Below, one piece after another: positions 39,001-43,173 of a DNA stretch of 43,173 nucleotides. Under the pieces are notes generated by a model. It worked only from the letters and a program-made list of their open reading frames with translations, searched no databases and had not been told where the DNA came from. A program made the position numbers and the translations under genes. The stretch comes from Akkermansiaceae bacterium (GTDB taxonomy: Bacteria; Verrucomicrobiota; Verrucomicrobiia; Verrucomicrobiales; Akkermansiaceae), in NCBI GenBank assembly GCA_025457665.1, contig JALOTY010000027.1:1-43173 (forward strand), in the 5' to 3' direction. How positions within the stretch are numbered: the first letter of the stretch is position 1; each line of letters starts with the position of its first letter.

Positions 39001-39117
39001 TTGCTCGCCACGGGAGAAAGCCCTGCGGATCCCACGCTTGATCCCGCCGAACACGCTGCCTGGACCCAGCTTTGCTCCATGCTCCTCAATCTCTCCGAGT
39101 CCTTCACCCGCCCCTGA
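36034..39117 (+). CDS. PSD1-type protein: planctomycete cytochrome c plus DUF1549 and DUF1553
   Basis: 1027 residues, exported (signal peptide MNRFPWMILAALPALASA). The N-terminal PSCyt1 domain has heme motif Cys36-Phe-Ser-Cys39-His40 (NCFSCHGPDEHGREAELRLD). DUF1549 (PSCyt2) spans about 140-345, with LDLTGLPPTPAEIDAF and a second heme-type motif Cys321-Ala-Gln-Cys324-His325. A central beta-sandwich-like insert follows (about 400-610), then DUF1553/PSD1 (about 690-1020) with LARWLTRKDHPLTARVHVNRVW, FGVQSPLPSHPELLDWLA and RSATNTPLQALVTLNDPQFVEAARAFA. The pair with DUF1501 immediately downstream is a recurrent PVC module of unsettled chemistry, suspected in polysaccharide or desulfation-linked oxidation. 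An ATCTAACAG motif (37892-37900) lies in the linker. Confidence 0.92.
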   Translation: MNRFPWMILAALPALASAEEKLSYNRDIRPILSKNCFSCHGPDEHGREAELRLDIAEDAYLGGESGDPSIVPGKPEESLLIKRIRHSSPRRVMPPPESHRQLNEDEKNLLERWIREGAEYEGHWAFEAPVKPELPPGEEAQAIDRFVADRLKKEGLQFSPEADRATLLRRVTLDLTGLPPTPAEIDAFEQDTSPDAFEKQVDRLLASPRFGEHQAVAWLDAARYADTNGYSIDGGRHQWLWRDWVIKAFNDNKPYDVFLTEQLAGDLLPGATEQQQVASGFNRNNANTHEGGTIAEENLVNYVADRVKTTSEVFMGLTMACAQCHDHKFDPISIRDYYRFFAFFNTVGDASHDGDGGINSKPFIHARSCLSTDEEAATVRADLEAARADLAKPDPAGLAAWVQSARADLSTAGKDLSLIPLKAESATSPNGDPERIKIQGDGSVTIDHGDYAAYNVMCRLPQEGGPIRGLRVEFLPTEKSKGKLGFHGAKGLEQNFVLSTITTSVSSFPALNVDLNAMLPMARISASGWQNGYGPERVRDTTPTNGWAPPTGATTPHFITVTFDSPIDPVTTPYLTTELMFNYQRGASPAHFRIHAFRGNDDGSPHPAEITAILREGADNLTAEQQQKLEAHFRATAPATAALRHRIANLEERLSVLTGKHPVMVMNTAEKPRLTHILDRGLYSSPGEAVTPGTPLSLPALEEPGDRELNRLDLARWLTRKDHPLTARVHVNRVWLAFFGKGLAPSAADFGVQSPLPSHPELLDWLAVDFVEKNWDTKALIRSIVTSRTYRQSAVAGEDLLKRDPSNDLLARGPRFRLAAEQIRDQALFVSGLLVERLGGPSVKPYQPGDLWRQISHYGSSPATSQTFVQDHGEKLYRRSLYTYWKRTLPPVNMAIFDAPNREVCSIGRSATNTPLQALVTLNDPQFVEAARAFAQDLLRKSTEDEARLKDAFRRVTSRPAAAEEMQILQRALTRERDRYRSDPAAAASLLATGESPADPTLDPAEHAAWTQLCSMLLNLSESFTRP

Positions 39118-39122
39118 TTCCC

Positions 39123-40556
39123 ATGAACGCTCCCCTGCTCCTCGACCGCCGCGCCTTCCTCGGCCGCTCCGCCTGTGGACTTGGCGGCATCGCCCTCCAA
39201 TCCCTCCTCGCCCAAGCCGCCCGAGGCGAAAGCCCGAATCCCGAGTTGTTTCGCACCATCGCCCCCAAGGCAAAAAGGGTGATCTTCCTTTTCCAGTCCG
39301 GCGGGCCCTCCCACATGGACCTCTTCGATGGCAAGGACTCCCTCGACAAACTCCACGGCACCAACCTGCCAGACTCGGTCCGCAGCGGCCAACGGGTCAC
39401 CGGCATGACCTCCGGTCAATCGAGCTTCCCGGTGCTCAAACCCATCGCCCCCGGAAAACGCTGTGGCCCGTCCGGTGTGTGGATCTCGGACCTGCTCCCA
39501 TGGACCCAGAAAATCGCCGGCGACATCTGCGTGATCCGCTCGATGCATACCGAGGCCATCAACCATGACCCGGCCATCACCCTCGCCAACACCGGCTCCA
39601 TGCAACTCGGCCATGCCTCCGCAGGCGCGTGGGTCAGCTATGGACTGGGGAGCGAAAACGAAAACTTTCCCGCCTACATGGTCCTCATTTCCCAAGGGAC
39701 CGGGAAAAACCCGGATCAACCGATCTTTTCCCGCCTCTGGGGAAGCGGCTACCTGCCCTCCCAACATCAAGGCGTCATCCTCGGAGCCGGCCGCGAACCC
39801 GTGCTGTATCTCGACAACCCCAACGGCGTCACCCGCAATCAACGCCGAGCCACCCTCGATGATCTCGCCGCGCTCAACCAGCGTTACGCCACGGAGGCTG
39901 CTGATCCGGAAACCATCGCCCGCATCCGCCAGTATGAAATGGCTTTCCGCATGCAGGCTTCCGTCCCCGAACTCACCGATCTCAGCGCCGAATCCGCCGA
40001 AACCCTCGAACTCTACGGCCCGGAAGTCCGCAAGCCTGGAACCTACGCCGCCAACTGTCTCCTCGCCCGCCGTCTGGCGGAAAGAGATGTCCGCTTCATC
40101 CAGCTTTTCCACCGCGGCTGGGATCAGCACATCGCCATCACCCGCCAACTTCCCAACCAATGCCGCGATACCGATCAGCCCTCCGCCGCACTCGTCATGG
40201 ATTTGAAACGGCGCGGTCTCCTCGATGACACCCTCGTGATCTGGGGCGGCGAATTCGGTCGCACGATTTACTCCCAGGGCACCCTCGGCAGCGCCAGCTC
40301 AGGACGCGATCACCACGGCCGCTGCTTCTCCATCTGGATGGCCGGAGCGGGAATCAAAGCCGGATACGTGCACGGCGAGACCGATGATTTCTGTTGGAAC
40401 ATCACCAAGAATCCCGTCCATCTCCGCGACCTCCACGCCACCATGCTCGAAAGGCTCGGCATCGATCACAACCGTCTGGTTTATACCTTCCGCGGACTCG
40501 ATCAGAAGCTCACCGGTGTCGAGCCCGCCAAGGTCGTGACCGAAATCCTCGGTTGA
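39123..40556 (+). CDS. DUF1501 family protein, Tat-exported
   Basis: 477 residues of the sulfatase-like DUF1501 family (alkaline-phosphatase superfamily fold). It begins with a twin-arginine signal (DRRAFLGRSACGLGGIALQSLL, Arg9-Arg10), so export in folded form is likely. Family blocks: RVIFLFQSGGPSHMDLFDGKDSLD, ICVIRSMHTEAINHDPAI, LFHRGWDQH, WGGEFGRTIYSQG and GRDHHGRCFSIWMAGAGIKAGYVHGETDDF. It starts 5 bp after the PSD1-type gene stop. This coupling is conserved in the PVC superphylum, with no proven reaction for the pair. The ATG is preceded by CTGATTCCC, with no Shine-Dalgarno sequence. Confidence 0.93.
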   Translation: MNAPLLLDRRAFLGRSACGLGGIALQSLLAQAARGESPNPELFRTIAPKAKRVIFLFQSGGPSHMDLFDGKDSLDKLHGTNLPDSVRSGQRVTGMTSGQSSFPVLKPIAPGKRCGPSGVWISDLLPWTQKIAGDICVIRSMHTEAINHDPAITLANTGSMQLGHASAGAWVSYGLGSENENFPAYMVLISQGTGKNPDQPIFSRLWGSGYLPSQHQGVILGAGREPVLYLDNPNGVTRNQRRATLDDLAALNQRYATEAADPETIARIRQYEMAFRMQASVPELTDLSAESAETLELYGPEVRKPGTYAANCLLARRLAERDVRFIQLFHRGWDQHIAITRQLPNQCRDTDQPSAALVMDLKRRGLLDDTLVIWGGEFGRTIYSQGTLGSASSGRDHHGRCFSIWMAGAGIKAGYVHGETDDFCWNITKNPVHLRDLHATMLERLGIDHNRLVYTFRGLDQKLTGVEPAKVVTEILG

Positions 40557-40570
40557 ACCTCACGCCAGAC

Positions 40571-41293
40571 TCAGTTTCCTCCGGCATTCATTTGCCAGGA
40601 AGGATCCCATATCTTCGCGAAGCCGTTTCTCTTCGTTCGCGCCTGTCGGAGCACCCCGTCAGCGGACAGACCCAAGGTGCGGTTGAATCGGAAGCCGGCG
40701 GAGTTCAGAGCCTCCACGGTCCAGACGTTGCAAATACGAGGAAAATAGTAGGTATGCGGAGAGCGAATCATCAAGCCCTCGCCCCAACTCGCCGGCCCGC
40801 GCGTGAGCGGAACTCCGGATTCATCCCGGATCGAACAATGATTGAGAAAAGCCGCCAACCCCGCACCTGATGCATCCGAGACAAAACCCTGATAGAGCCT
40901 TTGATGGTGGCAGACCTCGGGGATGTTCCAATCGAAGGCGATGATTTCCATCACCGAGGGTGTCGGCATCGCAAAGGCTTGGAACACTTGCCAGGGTGAC
41001 AACCACTCGTGCTGCACATAGGCCGTCTCATCGCCCCAACTGAAGGCTGCCCAGCGCTTGTCCTCCACGCCTTCCGGCGGGACATAACCATGACGCCGCA
41101 GCCACTTCAGATCGAGGATGAGCCCGGTGTGCAACTCATCGGCAAACAACACTACGGGAACCGTCGCAGGCTGATCCGCTGCCGTGGCGGATCGCTGCGC
41201 CACCTCTTTCCTCACCGGATCCGGCATGGGCGGGAAGTTCATGCAGGCCCCGCTGCAAAAGCAGAGAGCCAGGAGGAACCATCGCCGCCACAT
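40571..41293 (-). CDS. DUF2459 family lipoprotein
   Basis: 240 residues. The N-terminus is a lipoprotein signal (MWRRWFLLALCFCSGACMNFPP; lipobox cysteine about residue 17). The DUF2459 (TIGR02117) pattern follows: VPVVLFADELHTGLILD, FSWGDETAYVQ and later YYFPRICNVWTVEALNSAGF. The family's function is not established. It is the last gene of a minus-strand run, 26 bp after the FKBP gene, and converges on the DUF1501 gene with 14 bp between stops. Confidence 0.75.
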   Translation of the reverse strand: MWRRWFLLALCFCSGACMNFPPMPDPVRKEVAQRSATAADQPATVPVVLFADELHTGLILDLKWLRRHGYVPPEGVEDKRWAAFSWGDETAYVQHEWLSPWQVFQAFAMPTPSVMEIIAFDWNIPEVCHHQRLYQGFVSDASGAGLAAFLNHCSIRDESGVPLTRGPASWGEGLMIRSPHTYYFPRICNVWTVEALNSAGFRFNRTLGLSADGVLRQARTKRNGFAKIWDPSWQMNAGGN

Positions 41294-41319
41294 GGCCGGA
41301 TTCGATTTCAGAACCAAAC

Positions 41320-42558
41320 TCAGGGCTTGGGAGCGATTTCGAGCAACTCGATCTCAAACACCAGCAAGCCACCCGGACGTCCGCCACCCGGATTTTCACC
41401 GTAGGCAAGGTCCGCCGGAATCCAGAAACGACGCTTCTCTCCTACTCCCATCAGCTGCACACCCTCGGTCCAACCGGGGATCACGCCATTGAGAGGAAAC
41501 TGGGTCGGCTCGCCCCGTTGCACCGAGCTATCAAACAGCTTTCCATCGGTGGTCCAGCCCGAGTAATGCACTTTGACCGTGTCGGTTTCCTTCGGTTTCG
41601 CCGCCCCTTCAGGAGCTGCGGTCAGAACCTTCCAGGCCAGCCCGCTCTTGGACTTTTCCGCATCCGCAGGCACGGCAGCCACATCCTCGGGAGTCGGCGG
41701 CGGAGGCGGAGCGGGCTTGAAGGAGATCAACTCAAATTCGGCTTCGAGGAACCCACCCGGGGCATGCGGCTCAGGAAGCCAGACTTGTCTCTTCTCGCCG
41801 GGGCCCATCGCCTTGACCGCCTCTTTCATGGCGTCAGGGAGTTTGGAAATCGGCACCGTCGGCGGAGACGGCTGCGTGCGCGTATCCTGAACCGGCTGAC
41901 CCTCCATGGTCTTCAGCGAAAAATGGAAAGTTGCCACATCATCGTCGCCGGGGTTCCCCTCGCCCGTCGCCGGGGTGAGGATTTTGTAAGCCACTCCGGA
42001 CGGAGACTTTTGGGCATCTTCGGGAACCTTGGGTGCAGCCTTGATCGAAATCAGTTCGACATCGAACACCAGCATTCCCGCTGGCCGACCGGCGCCCGGG
42101 TTTTCTCCATAGGCAAGATCTGCGGGAATCCAGAAGCGACGCTTTTCCCCCTCGACCATCAACTGCAGACCTTCCGTCCAGCCTTTGATGACCTGACCAA
42201 CCCCAAAGGTCGAGGGCTCTCCCCTTTGCACGGAGCTATCGAAGAGCTTCCCGTCCGTGGTCCAACCCGAATAGTGAACCGTCACCGAATCGGTGGGACC
42301 TGGCTTGGTTTCACCTTTCCCTGGGGTCAGGATTTTGAAGGCAAGACCGCTGGCGGTCTTTTCGGCATCCGCGGGAACCGCGGCGACATCGGCAGGAGTT
42401 TCAGGCATGTTGGCTTCAGGGGCGGGAGCCTCGGCAGGTGCCTCGGCTGGGGCTTGTGCCGGCACTTCCACCGGCGGGGTCGTCGCGGATTCCTCCGCTT
42501 TCGCAGTCCAAAGAATGGCCGCAGATGCGGCAGCGGAGGCTAGAATCCGTGATTTCAT
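41320..42558 (-). CDS. FKBP-type peptidyl-prolyl isomerase with three FKBP domains, the middle one degenerate
   Basis: 412 residues, exported (signal MKSRILASAAASAAILWTAKA). A Pro/Ala/Glu-rich linker is followed by three FKBP-like units, about residues 70-170, 185-285 and 305-412. Units 1 and 3 are close copies with the same VHYSGWTTDGKLFDSSVQRG core and the RRFWIPADLAYGENPG loop; silent sites have diverged, so the duplication is old and the protein sequence is maintained. Unit 2 (VATFHFSLKTMEGQPVQDTR) has lost the YSGW/FDSS active-site pattern and is probably structural. It acts on periplasmic or outer-membrane protein folding. It starts 33 bp after the DUF3817 gene and precedes the DUF2459 lipoprotein. 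Confidence 0.92.
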   Translation of the reverse strand: MKSRILASAAASAAILWTAKAEESATTPPVEVPAQAPAEAPAEAPAPEANMPETPADVAAVPADAEKTASGLAFKILTPGKGETKPGPTDSVTVHYSGWTTDGKLFDSSVQRGEPSTFGVGQVIKGWTEGLQLMVEGEKRRFWIPADLAYGENPGAGRPAGMLVFDVELISIKAAPKVPEDAQKSPSGVAYKILTPATGEGNPGDDDVATFHFSLKTMEGQPVQDTRTQPSPPTVPISKLPDAMKEAVKAMGPGEKRQVWLPEPHAPGGFLEAEFELISFKPAPPPPPTPEDVAAVPADAEKSKSGLAWKVLTAAPEGAAKPKETDTVKVHYSGWTTDGKLFDSSVQRGEPTQFPLNGVIPGWTEGVQLMGVGEKRRFWIPADLAYGENPGGGRPGGLLVFEIELLEIAPKP

Positions 42559-42591
42559 GGCGGGCGAAGCATCCACGCCACCGGCCCCGTG

Positions 42592-42897
42592 TCAATCGCT
42601 TGCCCGCGCCAGCTTTCGATCGATCCAAAAGGTCCCGAAAGGAATCACCGATGCCACCATCACCATCACCGCCTGTTTGAACCCAAGCGCCTTCTCCAAC
42701 CAGGCGATCCCCACCACCAGCATCAGTGCCACAAACAAAGCGCCGTGGATGGGCCCCACCAACTTCACGGCCGAGGGATCATTTCCGACGTATTTCATCG
42801 GCATCGCCACAAAAAGCAAAACCAGCCACGACACCCCCTCGACCCACCCCACCCAGCGCACCCGCCCCACCGACGTTTTCAGCAGTTCCAATTTCAT
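42592..42897 (-). CDS. DUF3817 integral membrane protein
   Basis: 101 residues. Three hydrophobic helices match DUF3817: RWVGWVEGVSWLVLLFVAMPMKY (with the WVEGVSWLVLL signature and the KYxGNDP turn), GPIHGALFVALMLVVGIAWL and AVMVMVASVIPFGTFWIDRKL. Members are small inner-membrane proteins of unknown role, sometimes next to transporter or folding genes. ATG 42897 (MKLELLKTSVGRVRW) is chosen; the frame extends upstream to the edge of a repeat region without similarity. Confidence 0.85.
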   Translation of the reverse strand: MKLELLKTSVGRVRWVGWVEGVSWLVLLFVAMPMKYVGNDPSAVKLVGPIHGALFVALMLVVGIAWLEKALGFKQAVMVMVASVIPFGTFWIDRKLARASD

Positions 42898-42970
42898 TTC
42901 TTCGCTCCCCCCTCTCCACCCGGACATCCCCACTGTCAAAAAGAGAACGTCAAAGAGTTCGACTTGAAAA

Positions 42971-43055
42971 CTATAACAGGACACTCCTTTAGTTGTCGCC
43001 ATCCACAGTCAGATCCGACAAAAGGATCCTATAAAAGGACAGTCCTTTCGTCGTC
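42971..43055. repeat. Imperfect 27-bp direct repeats, each with an inner palindrome, upstream of the transposase
   Basis: Copy 1 is 42971-42997 and copy 2 is 43029-43055, with 23 of 27 positions identical (CTATAA.AGGACA.TCCTTT..GT.GTC). Copy 2 contains AAAGGAC-A-GTCCTTT, a 7-bp dyad with a 1-nt centre; copy 1 has a weaker one. They lie between the divergent DUF3817 gene and the start of the REP-associated-type transposase. They could be operator sites, or repeat elements recognised by that transposase family. Confidence 0.55.
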
Positions 43056-43097
43056 TTCCCCCTTGCCAAGCCCTTCCCACCCCTCCAAGCTCCACCC

Positions 43098-43173
43098 ATG
43101 GCTCGTCGTCGTTGGCTCGCTCCCTGGAAAGACTCCTCCCTCAAACCCGCCATCTACCACCTCGTCTCCCGCG
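43098..43173 (+). CDS. Probable REP-associated tyrosine transposase (Y1/IS200-like), partial
   Basis: Only 25 codons are in the window: MARRRWLAPWKDSSLKPAIYHLVSR. The ending PAIYHLVSR matches the start of Y1 transposase-like proteins (the pattern PGAxYHVxSR), which are often single-copy domesticated RAYTs in Verrucomicrobiota. The catalytic HUH and Tyr residues would lie beyond the edge. Repeats with inner palindromes directly upstream fit the RAYT-REP association. The start ATG is preceded by CTCCACCC, with no Shine-Dalgarno sequence. Confidence 0.55.
   Translation, partial: MARRRWLAPWKDSSLKPAIYHLVSR

Noticed and set aside
38970..40160. 396-codon minus frame opposite DUF1501
   Set aside because: Antisense of a family-matching Tat-exported protein; no independent evidence.

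Overview
The window looks like chromosomal DNA of a GC-rich member of the Verrucomicrobiota, most likely order Verrucomicrobiales. The reasons are a very large pseudopilin-headed protein of the Verru_Chthon cassette A type, a PVC-type c-type cytochrome operon (SGNH/beta-propeller/CxxCH protein, PSD1-type DUF1549/DUF1553 protein, DUF1501 protein), a pseudopilin with an H-x9-DG tail, an alanine- and lysine-rich N-terminal extension on Rho, and very weak use of Shine-Dalgarno sequences. I saw no rRNA, tRNA, CRISPR array or intact insertion sequence; the right edge enters a probable REP-associated (Y1/IS200-like) transposase gene. Genus-level placement is not possible from the sequence alone.

Layout. 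1-6866 (minus): housekeeping genes yebC, rho and valS, followed by a protein with lysine-rich tracts that runs off the left edge. A strong hairpin plus U-run lies between rho and valS. 7257-15398: a catabolic island for trans-4-hydroxyproline. A minus-strand run encodes a proline-racemase-family epimerase, a DHDPS-family deaminase/lyase, an aldehyde dehydrogenase, and then a fused PxpB-PxpC plus PxpA 5-oxoprolinase. A PAS-AraC regulator is divergent from the epimerase, and a FAD D-amino-acid dehydrogenase is convergent with the regulator. Together these cover epimerisation, oxidation, deamination/dehydration and oxidation to 2-oxoglutarate; the 5-oxoprolinase is the unexpected partner. Two adjoining copies of a dyad-containing repeat sit in the epimerase/regulator promoter region.

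15520-19335 (plus): an OmpH/Skp-like periplasmic protein, a membrane-anchored coiled-coil protein, an AraC-type regulator with a C-terminal domain resembling a VHL beta domain, a 500-bp gene-poor stretch, and a lone secreted protein ended by a hairpin. 19398-30959 (minus): a choice-of-anchor-M type surface protein, a pseudopilin, hemB, cysS, a small exported peptide, a secreted FAD oxidoreductase, a PL10 pectate lyase, an exported unknown and the 1166-residue Verru_Chthon-type protein. This region mixes housekeeping genes with a secreted polysaccharide-related set.

31151-40556 (plus): fabV, a small exported protein, and the PVC cytochrome set, with a textbook terminator after the SGNH/cytochrome gene. 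40571-42897 (minus): a DUF2459 lipoprotein, a three-domain FKBP isomerase and a DUF3817 membrane protein. 42898-43173: repeats ahead of the transposase start. A short motif, ATCTAACAG (often the palindrome ATCTAACAGAT), recurs more than expected across the window, both between genes and inside genes.
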